DNA from: Oceanococcus sp041619555
Lineage (GTDB): Bacteria; Pseudomonadota; Gammaproteobacteria; Nevskiales; Oceanococcaceae
Direction of reading: 5' to 3'
DNA: 64,000 nt
Assembly (NCBI GenBank): GCA_041619555.1
Contig: JBFKDQ010000015.1
Location: 1 to 64,000, forward strand
Below the pieces are notes generated by a model. It did no database searches, was not told the origin of the DNA, and saw only the letters and a program-made list of their open reading frames with translations. The translations under genes and the position numbers were made by a program. Positions 49,530-59,008 of this stretch are shown here, one piece after another. Each line of letters opens with the position of its first letter. The stretch's first letter is position 1.

Positions 49530-50096
49530 ATGTCCTATTCCCTGCGTCCGCTGCTGCTGCCACTGTTCCTGCTGCTTTCCCTGCCCGCCTGGGCCGACGA
49601 ACCGGCCAAGCAAAAAGGCTTTTCCGAAAAGGAGATTCTCACCAGGGCAGAAGGCTTCTTTGGCGATGTTACCGAGGGCCTGGCAAAAGCGATTCAGAAA
49701 GCCTTCGCCGAACTCGGGCAACCCAATGCGATCATCATCGGCGATGAAATCAGCGGTGCGATCGGGATCGGCGCACGTTATGGCAAAGGCCAGTTGGAAA
49801 CACATGGAGGCGAATCACGCCCGCTGTTCTGGCAAGGCCCGAGCATCGGCTTCGATACCGGCGGCAATGCCTCCAAGGTGATGGCACTGATCTACAATCT
49901 CGATGAGGTCGAACAGCTGTATCAGCGCTTTCCAGGCGTTGATGGCTCGCTGTATTTCATCGCTGGCGCCAGCCTGAATTATCTGCGCAGTGCCGATATC
50001 ACGATTGCCCCGATCCGCACCGGCGTGGGCGCGCGCGCCGGGGTCAGCGTGGGCTATCTGCATTTCACACGCAAGAAATCCTGGATTCCGTTCTGA
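49530..50096 (+). CDS. DUF1134/EipA-family periplasmic protein
   Basis: A 188-residue protein with a signal peptide (LLLPLFLLLSLPAWA, cleaved near residue 22) and a DUF1134 domain: GARYGKGQLETHGG, WQGPSIGFDTGGNASKVMALIYNL (in part), LYQRFPGVDGSLYFIAG and IAPIRTGVGARAGVSVGYL. The Brucella member EipA is a small periplasmic beta-barrel needed for envelope integrity; most members are in alphaproteobacteria, with others in gammaproteobacteria. It is convergent with the next gene with no gap. Confidence 0.88.
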   Translation: MSYSLRPLLLPLFLLLSLPAWADEPAKQKGFSEKEILTRAEGFFGDVTEGLAKAIQKAFAELGQPNAIIIGDEISGAIGIGARYGKGQLETHGGESRPLFWQGPSIGFDTGGNASKVMALIYNLDEVEQLYQRFPGVDGSLYFIAGASLNYLRSADITIAPIRTGVGARAGVSVGYLHFTRKKSWIPF

Positions 50097-51122
50097 TCAG
50101 GACGCGCTCTGGCGCTGCGCGAAAGCGGTCCGCTCGCACAGCAGGCTGAACTGTTCCGCACATTGGCTTCGCTCGCGCGCAAGATAGCTGGCAATCGCCC
50201 GGTGAAACCGTTCATCGTCGAACCAGTGCACGGACTGACTCCACTCGGGCTCGAAACCGCGTAGCAGCCGGTGTCCCCCCTGCACCCCGGCATCAAAAGT
50301 CCGCAGGCCCTGTTCGATGCAATACTCGATTCCGCGGTAATAGCAGAGCTCGAAATGCAAGCAGTCCGCCGCGATGCGGCTGCCCCAATGGCGCCCGTAT
50401 AGCACCTCCTCATCGCGGAAGAAAAACGCCATCGCCTCGATGTGCGTATTTCGTCTGGCCACACAGAACAGGAACTGCGCGGGCAGGCGACGGCCCCATG
50501 CACGCAAACATTCAAGGTTCAGGTACGGGGTCTGGCCGCGCTCCAGATAGGTTGCGGCATATAGCGCATACAGTTCTGACCATTCCGTCGCGCTGAATTC
50601 CGCCGCCGCCTGCCAGCGCACATCCAGGCCCAGGGCCTCGACCTTGCGCCGTTCGGCGCGCAGATTCTTGCGCTTCTTGCTCGCCAGCGCGGCAAGAAAA
50701 TCATCGAATCCGGCATAGCCGCGATGCTTCCAGACAAAGCGCACATCCTGTCGCAGCAGCCAGCCCTGGGCGACCAGTTCACGGGCCTCGGCCGGCGGCA
50801 GAAACAGCAGATGCGTGCTGGAAGCCCCCTGCTCGCGCATCAGTTCCTGCAGCGCCGGACCGCTGAGTCCGCCCAGACGCGGACCGGTAACCGGCGTGAA
50901 AGGCACCGCCGCGATCAGCTTGGGGTAATAGTTCAGGCCATGCTCGGCATAGGCATTGGCGAAAGCGAAATCAAACACGAATTCGCCATAGGAATGCTGC
51001 TTCAGGTACAGCGGCGCAGGCTGAACGCCCAGGGGCAGCCAGCCCTGCGCCGGCGTGACGCAAGCGCTGTCGAGCAGCGCTTGCAGATAAGCCTCCGATA
51101 CGAAAAGCGAGCCGTAATTCAT
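50097..51122 (-). CDS. GNAT-fold protein of the peptidogalycan/BioF2-like family (DUF482)
   Basis: A 341-residue protein. Family features: AYLQALLDSACVTPAQGWLP at the N terminus, YYPKLIAAVPFTPVTGPRL, the KKRKNLRAERRKVEALGLD basic helix, YLERGQTPYLNLECLRAWG and FDAGVQGGHRLLRGFEP. These proteins have a double GNAT fold like FemX/aminoacyl transferases; the substrate is unknown despite the annotated name. Single gene, convergent with the EipA-like gene with adjacent stops. Confidence 0.88.
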   Translation of the reverse strand: MNYGSLFVSEAYLQALLDSACVTPAQGWLPLGVQPAPLYLKQHSYGEFVFDFAFANAYAEHGLNYYPKLIAAVPFTPVTGPRLGGLSGPALQELMREQGASSTHLLFLPPAEARELVAQGWLLRQDVRFVWKHRGYAGFDDFLAALASKKRKNLRAERRKVEALGLDVRWQAAAEFSATEWSELYALYAATYLERGQTPYLNLECLRAWGRRLPAQFLFCVARRNTHIEAMAFFFRDEEVLYGRHWGSRIAADCLHFELCYYRGIEYCIEQGLRTFDAGVQGGHRLLRGFEPEWSQSVHWFDDERFHRAIASYLARERSQCAEQFSLLCERTAFAQRQSAS

Positions 51123-51238
51123 GGCGTGATTGTAACGGGCGATGGCGACGCTTCAGTGGCAGCAGGACCGTGCCGTGGGGATTGATCCTGGTCTGCCTGC
51201 ATCACGAGGGCCTATATGCGGCATAGACGAGACCAGGC

Positions 51239-52156
51239 TCAACCGTCACGAGCGGTGCGAAAGCCGATATGACTGGTAGAAAAACTGCCATCCTGGCCTT
51301 GTCGGGCGGAGGGCCGGTAACGTTGACAGGCATTCGGCGCGCACAGGTAGGAGCCTCCCTTGATCGTGTACTGCACCTCCGCGCCGGGTGCCACATACTG
51401 ATACGGACTGGACGTCCATTCCCAAGCATTGCCGATCATGTCGTACAGCCCATACCCGTTCGGCTCGAAACAGCCGGCAGGGGCCGTTCCGCTGTAGCCG
51501 TCAGCAGCCGTATCATGCAGCGGGAAAAAGCCCTGCCAGGTATTGGCCGGATGGCGCAGCCCGGCAAGTTTCTCAACACGCCGATCCACGGACTCTTGGT
51601 GGCGACCTCCACGCGCCGCGAATTCCCATTCGGCTTCAGTCGGCAGGCGACGCCCCTTCCACCTGGCGTAGGCGCGCGCATCTTCGATCGACACATGAAC
51701 GACCGGATGCGCGCCGCGACCATCCAGGTATGAGCCAGGACCTTGTGGATGTCGCCAGTTGGCGCCAGGGGTATAACGCCAACCGCGCGGACCGGACTTG
51801 GCCGCCATTGAGAATACCGCCGAACCAGCCGAACGGTATTGGTCAGCCACACCGTCAGGCAGCAGCTCTGAGCGCGGTGCACGCTCGGCGGAACTCTCGT
51901 AAGCCGTTGCCGCAACGAAGGCGGAAAATTCATCGTTGCTGACCTCGAAGGCGTCGATCCAGAATGGCTTGACGAGCACCGGACGTTCCGGTCTTTCTTC
52001 CGCATATCGGTGATCCGCGCCCATGCGGAACGCGCCGCCAGGAATGTAGATTTCTCTGACCGGGGCCGATGAAATGCAGCTGACGGACGCGCCTGGCGCA
52101 GGCGTGCGCCCGCAGGACAGCAGCAGGCCGGCGACGATGCTGAGGATCAGTCGCAA
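51239..52156 (-). CDS. Formylglycine-generating enzyme, lipoprotein form
   Basis: A 305-residue FGE/SUMF1-family protein. It has a lipobox (LLLSC, Cys15), then the FGE fold (YIPGGAFRMGADHRYAEERP, RLPTEAEWEFAARGG, GLYDMIGNAWEWTSS, GFRTARD). The two copper-binding active-site cysteines are both present with the correct spacing (GGSYLCAPNACQRYR; Cys272 and Cys277), so it should convert the sulfatase Cys to formylglycine, using oxygen. Its start overlaps the sulfatase stop by ten bases. The export signal places the reaction outside the cytoplasm, unlike most bacterial FGEs. Confidence 0.9.
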   Translation of the reverse strand: MRLILSIVAGLLLSCGRTPAPGASVSCISSAPVREIYIPGGAFRMGADHRYAEERPERPVLVKPFWIDAFEVSNDEFSAFVAATAYESSAERAPRSELLPDGVADQYRSAGSAVFSMAAKSGPRGWRYTPGANWRHPQGPGSYLDGRGAHPVVHVSIEDARAYARWKGRRLPTEAEWEFAARGGRHQESVDRRVEKLAGLRHPANTWQGFFPLHDTAADGYSGTAPAGCFEPNGYGLYDMIGNAWEWTSSPYQYVAPGAEVQYTIKGGSYLCAPNACQRYRPSARQGQDGSFSTSHIGFRTARDG

Positions 52157-53868
52157 GACGGCAGATCGCTGACCGATGAGACGACCAACGCCTCGCTTCT
52201 GGCGTAGCCATAACGCATCGCAACGGCGGTCAATGGCGAATTCTCCGGCACGATCAATGCTTGCGTATACAATTGCCAGGATCGCTCATCGACGAATGTG
52301 GTCTGGTAAAGAATCGGGGCCCCGTGGGTGACACAGCGCAGTTCAATCTCGATGTCAGCACCGCCCCTGCGCTGACAGGCAGTCACCGGTCCGGTTTGCG
52401 GCTCCATACCACCGGGCCAGTATTGCTCGGCCAGCTCTTCTTCGGGGATCAGGCCGAGATCCGGCACCTCGGCAAGCCACCGGTCCAGTTCATCAGACAA
52501 CCCCTGTCGCACATGGGAGAATGCCTGATGATCCGCGAGATTGTTGATCTCATAAGGATCAGACCAGGTGTCGTACAGCTCTTCCTGTGGACTGGGCGCA
52601 TCGAAAAACGGCTCAATCGAGATCGGCAATCCGCCCTCCTCGCGCAACTGCCACAAGGCCCGCATAACCGGGTGCTCATCGCGGTACCGCAGCGGCATCA
52701 GGCGCGGCAGATCCGGGCGAAAATTACGGATGTACTTGTAGCGATCGTTCCGCACCGCCCGCAGGCGCCCCGGGTTTTCACCGACCCGATCACTGGCGGC
52801 GAATACATGGCGGCGACCACCCTCGTGCCCTGGCATCAGCTGTGGCTGGCCATGCATGAACTCCGGGGTCTGGACGCCCGCCAGCGCGAGCAGGCTGGGG
52901 CCAAGATCCACGAAACTGAGCAAGCCTTCCTCGATCTCGCCTGCACGGTAACCATCCGGGAAACGGATCACCAAGGGAACATGAAGGCCGCTGTCGTACA
53001 CACTGCGCTTGGCGCGCGGCAAACCATCGCCATGATCGGTGGTCCAGATGATGATCGTACGCTCGAGCAATCCATCCGCTTCCAACTCAGCCATGATCTG
53101 GCCGAACTCGGCATCCATCAACGCGATATTGTCATAGTGCCTGGCGATACTGGCACGCACCTCAGGAGTGTCGGGGTAATAGGGCGGAACCACAACATGC
53201 GCTGGATCGGTAAAGTGAATCTTGGATTCATCGCTGCGTGCATTGCGCTGCAGAATTCGGCTGGCCTGTGGATGCCTGTCCGCCGGCGCTCGCTCGTCAG
53301 GGATCCAGGAATAGCTTTCATGACTGACGAACAGGGTCTGCATGAAAAAGAACGGCTTCCCGTCGGGCGCATCACGCCAATGCGTTGCATTGTGGCTCTG
53401 GTTCCAGGGTGAAAGCGGCTTGCCAAACTGGTAGTCGGTCTTGCCGTTGTTGCTGGTGTAATAGCCCGCTGCGCGCAGGAGCTCGGGGAATGCTCGCATA
53501 TCGACCGGCGGCACGGCCGCATATGGGAATGGGCTGGCGCTAGCGGTCCGCATGTGCATGGCGCCAAAGGATTGCTGATAGGTCCCCATGGCCAGTGCGG
53601 CTCGGCTCGGGGCGCACACTCCGGCGGAAGTGAATGCGCGCGTATAGCGCACTCCCTGTGCCGCCAGCTTGTCGATATTCGGGGTATGCGCGACCGGATC
53701 ACCGAAAGAGCCAACCCGCAAGCCCATGTCCTCAGCGACAATCAGAACGATGTGAGGTGGGGCGGTGCGCGAAATGCCGGAATCCGGATCCGAGCAGGCC
53801 ATCAGCAACAGGCCGTTCAAACCGGCCACAAACCAACGGAGCAGGACGCCGCAGCGAAATGAGGTCAT
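52147..53868 (-). CDS. Type I sulfatase, lipoprotein
   Basis: A 573-residue arylsulfatase-type enzyme with a lipobox (LLLMAC, Cys25). The formylglycine site is CAPSR (Cys85, in GVCAPSRAALAMG); metal ligands are in VAEDMG and WTTDHGDGLPRAK; TPNIDKLAAQGVRYTRAF is family-typical, and the ED pair in place of DD recalls heparan N-sulfatase-like (SGSH-like) sulfatases. The C-terminal region after about residue 480 is unusual and has two cysteines. Start ATG 53868 gives a complete lipoprotein signal; no Shine-Dalgarno is visible and a hairpin (53872-53895) sits immediately upstream. Coupled to the FGE gene downstream. Confidence 0.92.
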   Translation of the reverse strand: MTSFRCGVLLRWFVAGLNGLLLMACSDPDSGISRTAPPHIVLIVAEDMGLRVGSFGDPVAHTPNIDKLAAQGVRYTRAFTSAGVCAPSRAALAMGTYQQSFGAMHMRTASASPFPYAAVPPVDMRAFPELLRAAGYYTSNNGKTDYQFGKPLSPWNQSHNATHWRDAPDGKPFFFMQTLFVSHESYSWIPDERAPADRHPQASRILQRNARSDESKIHFTDPAHVVVPPYYPDTPEVRASIARHYDNIALMDAEFGQIMAELEADGLLERTIIIWTTDHGDGLPRAKRSVYDSGLHVPLVIRFPDGYRAGEIEEGLLSFVDLGPSLLALAGVQTPEFMHGQPQLMPGHEGGRRHVFAASDRVGENPGRLRAVRNDRYKYIRNFRPDLPRLMPLRYRDEHPVMRALWQLREEGGLPISIEPFFDAPSPQEELYDTWSDPYEINNLADHQAFSHVRQGLSDELDRWLAEVPDLGLIPEEELAEQYWPGGMEPQTGPVTACQRRGGADIEIELRCVTHGAPILYQTTFVDERSWQLYTQALIVPENSPLTAVAMRYGYARSEALVVSSVSDLPSCD

Positions 53869-54480
53869 GACGGCGCATGGTCGGCGCCATGCGCCATCGC
53901 ACAAGCACGGAACCTCGCCGGACCTGTCCAATGGACGCGGTCGCATTGCCGCGGGACTCGATGCCTACACAGCAGCAAGCCGAATTGAGCATCCGCCACC
54001 CTGCCCCTCCATTACCGATTATTGATGACCCGAGTTTCCGATCGACGAACCTGGGCCATCCCAGAAGCGCCCCCTGCTGTAAAGATGGTGCATCAACTGC
54101 GCCAAGATCAAGTCCAGCCGCCCCCATGAGCGGCGGTGATTCTGCATCGCTACCGGACCGGGAGCTTGAGGCTTGACAGCTCTGAGGCCGCGAATCGGAA
54201 GCCCGCAGCAGACTCCATTCAAGACCCTAAACGACTGACAATTCCCCGCCCACAATCCCTCGATGTCCCGCCACTAGATGCGCTTAAGCATCCATTGCGC
54301 ACCCTGCTGGACCATTTCTGGGCGGACCAACGCAGACGCTACGCCCATCCACCCAATCCACACCGACCGCGCCGTTCAGCCGTTTGCCGACTTGCATCGG
54401 GCCGAGCTACCGATTGCGATGAGTCCAAAATGGCTGCAGGATTGAGTCATGTGATCCGAACAAGAAAGGGGAGCGAGATC
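53869..54480. other. Divergent intergenic region before the FadL-like gene
   Basis: This 612-base stretch between the sulfatase and the outer-membrane protein gene holds a hairpin (53872-53895) at the sulfatase side and a good ribosome-binding site (AAGGGGAG, 54466-54473) at the other. A plus-strand open frame extends back from the OMP gene to 54136, but the sequence before 54481 has no signal peptide and poor codon pattern. I see no RNA gene and no strong promoter. Confidence 0.45.
53872..53895 (-). promoter_or_regulatory. Hairpin in the sulfatase leader
   Basis: A perfect 9-bp inverted repeat (GGCGCATGG at 53872-53880 and CCATGCGCC at 53887-53895) with a 6-base loop starts four bases upstream of the sulfatase ATG. 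In mRNA it would cover the ribosome-binding region; as DNA it could be an operator. Confidence 0.5.
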
Positions 54481-55815
54481 ATGACTCCGGGAAATCCGTG
54501 CCGGTGCGGCGCGCCGACACTGCTCGCGCTGGGCTACCTGTTTGCGGCAAATCCAGCGCTGGCTGACGAGTTTCACTACAAGGGCATACTGGCGGGTGAG
54601 CGCGCCGCAGGATTGGGCGGCGCCTATATCGCCTTGGCCGACGACCACACCAGCATCGTGTACAACCCCGCCGGTCTGATCAGTGCCGAAGACGGCAGCA
54701 GTTCCGCCTCGGTCAACGTGATTTCCGCCGCCTCCACCCAATATGACCGCGTGTTCGGAGACACCGAATGGTCACGTGAATCTCTGGAAATTCTCCCGGG
54801 CTTTGCCGGCGGGGCCAAAGCCTTTGGTGACCTGATGCTAGGCGCCACACTGCTGGTTTCAGATTCACTGGCGGAAGATCAGACCCAGAATTATGAAGAC
54901 GTGCGCATTGCCGGCACCCGTTACGATCGGCTACGGATCCACAATGACCTGCAATTGCGCAGCTACGAGGCCGGCCTGGCCGTCGGCATGCGTCTCTCGC
55001 CCAACTGGCAGGTCGGCATGTCCCTGCTGGGCAGCTACGTCGACAAGAACAACAGCTACGTGCAGCGCGCGGCGATCCGCGATCGCGATGGCGTCACCGA
55101 CGCCCAGGTCCTGCAGGTGACCGTCAATTCGGACGACACCCGTATCGGCTTACGCCCGATACTGGGCTTGCAGTTTCGCTGGCGGGCCCTGGCGCTGGGC
55201 GCCACCGTGAGCCAGAACCTGCCGCTCAGTCGGGACTACCAGTACGCCTACTCGGCCAGCTTGTCTGCTACCAGCCTCAGCGGCGGCAACACCTCTTTTG
55301 AAATCGTTGATCTGTCCGAACAGACCGAGGATGAACCCTTGCGAGCCAGCTTTGGCCTGGCGCTGAAAATGACGGCCAGCACCGTCGTCAGCGCTCAGCT
55401 CGACTATTTCAGCGAACGCAACGCCGAGAACCGCGACCTGCCTTTCGGAGCTCCGCCAAGATCCCTGGACAACAAGGCGGTCACCAATCTTTCTCTGGGC
55501 CTGGAATGGCAACATGACACCAACTGGACCAGTCGTTTTGGCCTGTTCAGTGATTACGCCAACAACAGTACCGACTACATCAATGACGAACTGTCGGAAC
55601 GTTCTTTCGCGCGCCGTGAGGAAATCGACATTTTCGGGCTGACGTACAGCGTGACCAGACAGCGGGCTTCCGGCAATCATCTGGCGGTCGGCTTGCTGGT
55701 GGCTGCCGGATCCGGCACCGCACGACTGGGCGACGTGGGCTTCGGCTCCGACGTGGGTGCCGAGATCGACGCAAAACAACAACGATTGAATTTCTTTTTC
55801 ACAGCGGGCTGGTGA
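54481..55815 (+). CDS. FadL/OmpP1-like outer-membrane transport protein
   Basis: A 444-residue outer-membrane beta-barrel of the FadL/TodX/OMPP1 type. Signal peptide ends NPALA; the mature N terminus has GAGLGGAYIALADDHTSIVYNPAGL-type sequence (AGLGGAYIALADDHTSI seen), the hatch signature of the family, followed by about 14 amphipathic strands and a C-terminal FFFTAGW. FadL proteins pass hydrophobic compounds across the outer membrane. ATG 54481 has AAGGGGAG seven bases upstream. The lipoprotein gene that follows starts within its stop (GTGA). Confidence 0.82.
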   Translation: MTPGNPCRCGAPTLLALGYLFAANPALADEFHYKGILAGERAAGLGGAYIALADDHTSIVYNPAGLISAEDGSSSASVNVISAASTQYDRVFGDTEWSRESLEILPGFAGGAKAFGDLMLGATLLVSDSLAEDQTQNYEDVRIAGTRYDRLRIHNDLQLRSYEAGLAVGMRLSPNWQVGMSLLGSYVDKNNSYVQRAAIRDRDGVTDAQVLQVTVNSDDTRIGLRPILGLQFRWRALALGATVSQNLPLSRDYQYAYSASLSATSLSGGNTSFEIVDLSEQTEDEPLRASFGLALKMTASTVVSAQLDYFSERNAENRDLPFGAPPRSLDNKAVTNLSLGLEWQHDTNWTSRFGLFSDYANNSTDYINDELSERSFARREEIDIFGLTYSVTRQRASGNHLAVGLLVAAGSGTARLGDVGFGSDVGAEIDAKQQRLNFFFTAGW

Positions 55816-57485
55816 ACATGACGATCAGCAATACAGGAAAAACCGCGAACCTGATTGGCTCAACCATTCTGGGCATCAGCACCTTGCTGCTGTGCGGCTG
55901 TGATGAAGAGATCGGCCATCTGCTGCAGAGCGAAAACAGCCAGACCGCCACCCTGACCGCAGTACGCAACACCCAGGGCAAGCTGGATCTGTACCGTTTG
56001 AGTGATGGCGCCTTAGACCGCAGCTTGAGCACCTCCGCGCAGAGCGGTAGCGAAAGGCAATACGCCAGCACGGTGCTGGCCGGCAAGTTCATCCGTGCGC
56101 CCGGCGTGCTGGGCACACCGTATTTCTCGACCTTGCTCTATCTCGATGATGGACGGCTGTACAAAACCAGTCTGGTCAGCCCCACCCCCCCGGAGCAGTT
56201 GGCCGCGGGCCTCGGGGTGCTCTGCAAGATCTTCCAGGTTTATCCGGACTTCAAGAATCCGGATGAATCCTGGCTGATGGTACAGACAGGCGGCATCGAT
56301 CAGGACTGCGGCAGTGAAGAAGACGCCAGAAGTCATCTGCTCTCGGTCAACGACAGTCTGAATGAAAGCAGTCCGGCGGTTCCCCCGAACCATCGGGTCA
56401 TCGGCTTCAGCCGGAACACGGACGGCAGCCTGAGAGGCTTCATCCTCCACGAACATGGACCCAATGGCAGCTTCATCAAGCAGGCCGACGGGCGCCTGAA
56501 GGATCTTGGCCCGCGCTATGAGCTCGATCACGCTCACTACGATCAACCCGGCAGCTTGATTCCGATCAGCGCCACCAACAGCCTGGATGTCAGATTCATG
56601 CGACTGCGTGCGCCAGGCGCCGCCAGTGATGCGCTGTACCACTATTTCAAGCCAGACCACCGTTTCACCGTGGTCCATCAATTCAGCGACGCACCGGCGG
56701 AACTGCTGGCAGCCAACCGGCATGTCGGCGACGAATTCTTTCTGTTCAATGATGCCGGCAGGATTTATCGGGTGGCCTACGATGGCTCTCCGGCCGAACT
56801 GATCTACGACGGCGGCCCCGAGCACAGAATTGATCTGATCAACGGCATCGGCGATACCGTGGTGGCGCGCGAGATGAATACCGGCACCCAGCACACCCGC
56901 CTGATTCAGCTGGACCAGCAACTGACGCCCAATGCGCAAGCTCGGGAACTGGTCCCCTTCGCCCGGCGCCGCCTGCTGCCCATCGCCGTGACCGAGCAGT
57001 TCCTGTACGTGGAAACTGGCGACCGCGTGAGCGGCACCAGTACCGCAATCGCCATGGACTGGTCAGGCGTGGAGCGGATCCGCCGGGAACGCGCTTTCTG
57101 GGGCCCGACACTGCTGCTGCCACCGGCCGGCGGCGCCGCGCCTTCGCAACTCAGCCGCCTCCCGGGCTTTGATACGGAGATCGGCCGTGAAATGCTGATC
57201 CTGGTCAATCGGACCGATCAGGACCGAAGCCGCCTGGAACTCTTCGACCCGAACACAAGCGGCTTTCTCGGCAATCTGGGGTTCACAACTGACGCCGTCA
57301 CCGCGATCTACAACCAAGGACTGCGCTTCGGCACACGCGGCGTGCTGGAAGTCAACATGCTACGCACCGACGGCACGACAGACAGTGATGTGCTGCATTA
57401 CCAGATCGATGGCGAGCAAGCACAGTTGATCAACCTGATTGCATCCAATCCGGAAAACAGCATGGACCAGATCATTCATCGTTGA
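55812..57485 (+). CDS. Large lipoprotein of unknown function, coupled to the OMP
   Basis: A 557-residue lipoprotein (lipobox LLLCGC, Cys about 30 from GTG 55812). The mature part is beta-rich with short repeated blocks reminiscent of a beta-propeller: LLYLDDGRLYKTSLVS, RVIGFSRNTDGSLRGFIL, EFFLFNDAGRIYRVAYDG and DVLHYQIDGEQAQLINL. No catalytic motif is recognised. The start overlaps the OMP stop by four bases, so the two proteins are probably made as a pair; an ATG at 55818 is the alternative start. Function unknown. Confidence 0.8.
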   Translation: MNMTISNTGKTANLIGSTILGISTLLLCGCDEEIGHLLQSENSQTATLTAVRNTQGKLDLYRLSDGALDRSLSTSAQSGSERQYASTVLAGKFIRAPGVLGTPYFSTLLYLDDGRLYKTSLVSPTPPEQLAAGLGVLCKIFQVYPDFKNPDESWLMVQTGGIDQDCGSEEDARSHLLSVNDSLNESSPAVPPNHRVIGFSRNTDGSLRGFILHEHGPNGSFIKQADGRLKDLGPRYELDHAHYDQPGSLIPISATNSLDVRFMRLRAPGAASDALYHYFKPDHRFTVVHQFSDAPAELLAANRHVGDEFFLFNDAGRIYRVAYDGSPAELIYDGGPEHRIDLINGIGDTVVAREMNTGTQHTRLIQLDQQLTPNAQARELVPFARRRLLPIAVTEQFLYVETGDRVSGTSTAIAMDWSGVERIRRERAFWGPTLLLPPAGGAAPSQLSRLPGFDTEIGREMLILVNRTDQDRSRLELFDPNTSGFLGNLGFTTDAVTAIYNQGLRFGTRGVLEVNMLRTDGTTDSDVLHYQIDGEQAQLINLIASNPENSMDQIIHR

Positions 57486-57520
57486 GACTGGCCGCTACCG
57501 ATGCTTTGCTGACGGTTCAA

Positions 57521-58918
57521 TCAGATATGGATTGCATGCCCGAGCGCGGACAGGGCGGCCTCATGGAAGGCTTCGGTCATCGTCGGATGGACATGGATGG
57601 TGCCGGCGATGTCTTCCAGGGTGGCGCCCATTTCCAGCGCATGGACGAATTCACCGGACAACTCGGAGACATGCTTGCCCACCGCATGAATGCCGAGCAG
57701 CAGATGATTGTCCGCCCGCGCGGTCACCCGCACGAAGCCGCCGTCGGTACCGGCCTCCATCGCCAGGGAACGGCCATTGGCCATGAACGGGAAATTTCCG
57801 ATCTTGACCTCATAGCCCCGGGCGCGCGCTTCGTCCGGCGTCAGCCCGACGCCAACAATTTCCGGCTCGGTAAAGCAGACCGCCGGGATCGCCCGCGGCT
57901 CGAAGGCCCGCCTGTGACCCGCCAGCAGTTCCGCCACCATCTCGCCCTGGGCGCTGGCCTTGTGCGCGAGCATCGGCTCGCCCACCAGGTCACCGATCGC
58001 GTACACGCCCTTCATCGAGGTCCTGCATAGCGCATCCACCTTGACGAAGGGGCCATCCAGATCCAGATGCATGGCCTCCAGGCCCCAGCCCCTGGTGTTC
58101 GGCCTGCGGCCCACCGTCACCAGAACTTTCTCGGCATCGATGCTGATCTCGGTACCGTCCGGCCCGCTGGCCACAAGGCCGGTGTCGCTCAGCGCGCTGG
58201 CCTTGGTCGCCAGATGTACATCGATCTTGTGCCGCTTGAGCCAGGCTTCGATCGGCCGGACCATCTGCCGGTCGTACAGCGGCAGGATATGCTCCTGGGC
58301 TTCGACGAAGCTCACCCGGCAGCCCATCTTGGCAAAGGCAATCCCCAGTTCCAGGCCGATGTAACCGGCGCCGACCACCGCCAGGGATTTCGGCAAGTCC
58401 TGCAGATCCAGCGCCTCGCTTGAAGACAGCACCCGTGCGCTGAACGGCAGATGCGGCAGGCCCGCCGCCACCGAACCATTGGCCAGAATCACGTTCTCGG
58501 CCTGGATTGACACCATCCCCTGCGGGGTTTCGACGCGGCAATGCTTGGCATCGCTGAAGCTGGCCCAGCCCTGTACCACCTCGACCCCGGCCTTTTTCAG
58601 CAGGCCGGCGACACCGCTGTTCAGCCGCTCGACAATGCCATCCTTCCAGGCCGTGGCATAGCCAAGGTCAAATTCCGGCATGGTCGGCAGGCGAATCCCG
58701 AGATGGCCCTGCCCCACATGCGCCAGCATGTCGTCCAGCTTGCTGGCCACATGGATCATCGCCTTGGACGGGATACAGCCACGAATCAGGCAGGTACCGC
58801 CGAGACGATCGGCTTCCACCAGCGTGGTCTTCAGCCCCAGCTGGCCTGCGCGAATCGCCGCGACATAGCCACCGGGACCACCACCGATGACCAGAACCTG
58901 GGTTTGCATTGTATTCAT
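57521..58918 (-). CDS. lpdV: Dihydrolipoamide dehydrogenase (E3)
   Basis: E3 reoxidises the dihydrolipoyl group with NAD+ for the branched-chain 2-oxoacid dehydrogenase. The 465-residue protein has FAD-binding VIGGGPGGYVAAIRAGQLG, the redox disulfide GGTCLIRGCIPSKA, NAD-binding VVGAGYIGLELG and the C-terminal HVHPTMTEAFHEA interface with the catalytic histidine. The CLIxGC spacing, instead of CLNVGC, is that of valine-type E3 from Pseudomonas bkd operons. ATG 58918 (MNTMQTQVLVIGGG) was chosen; an ATG at 59005 would add 29 residues unlike the family. Last gene of the bkd operon. Confidence 0.95.
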   Translation of the reverse strand: MNTMQTQVLVIGGGPGGYVAAIRAGQLGLKTTLVEADRLGGTCLIRGCIPSKAMIHVASKLDDMLAHVGQGHLGIRLPTMPEFDLGYATAWKDGIVERLNSGVAGLLKKAGVEVVQGWASFSDAKHCRVETPQGMVSIQAENVILANGSVAAGLPHLPFSARVLSSSEALDLQDLPKSLAVVGAGYIGLELGIAFAKMGCRVSFVEAQEHILPLYDRQMVRPIEAWLKRHKIDVHLATKASALSDTGLVASGPDGTEISIDAEKVLVTVGRRPNTRGWGLEAMHLDLDGPFVKVDALCRTSMKGVYAIGDLVGEPMLAHKASAQGEMVAELLAGHRRAFEPRAIPAVCFTEPEIVGVGLTPDEARARGYEVKIGNFPFMANGRSLAMEAGTDGGFVRVTARADNHLLLGIHAVGKHVSELSGEFVHALEMGATLEDIAGTIHVHPTMTEAFHEAALSALGHAIHI

Positions 58919-59008
58919 CTTGTTTTCTCGTACAGGGCTTGCAGATCGGGTCAGGCGCGCGGTCTGCGTTCTGGAACACCGCGACCGGGCACCTGAGTGG
59001 GCCACTGT

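Noticed and set aside
51187..51237. 8-bp inverted repeat after the FGE gene
   Set aside because: The loop is 35 bases and no U run follows; too weak to call a terminator.
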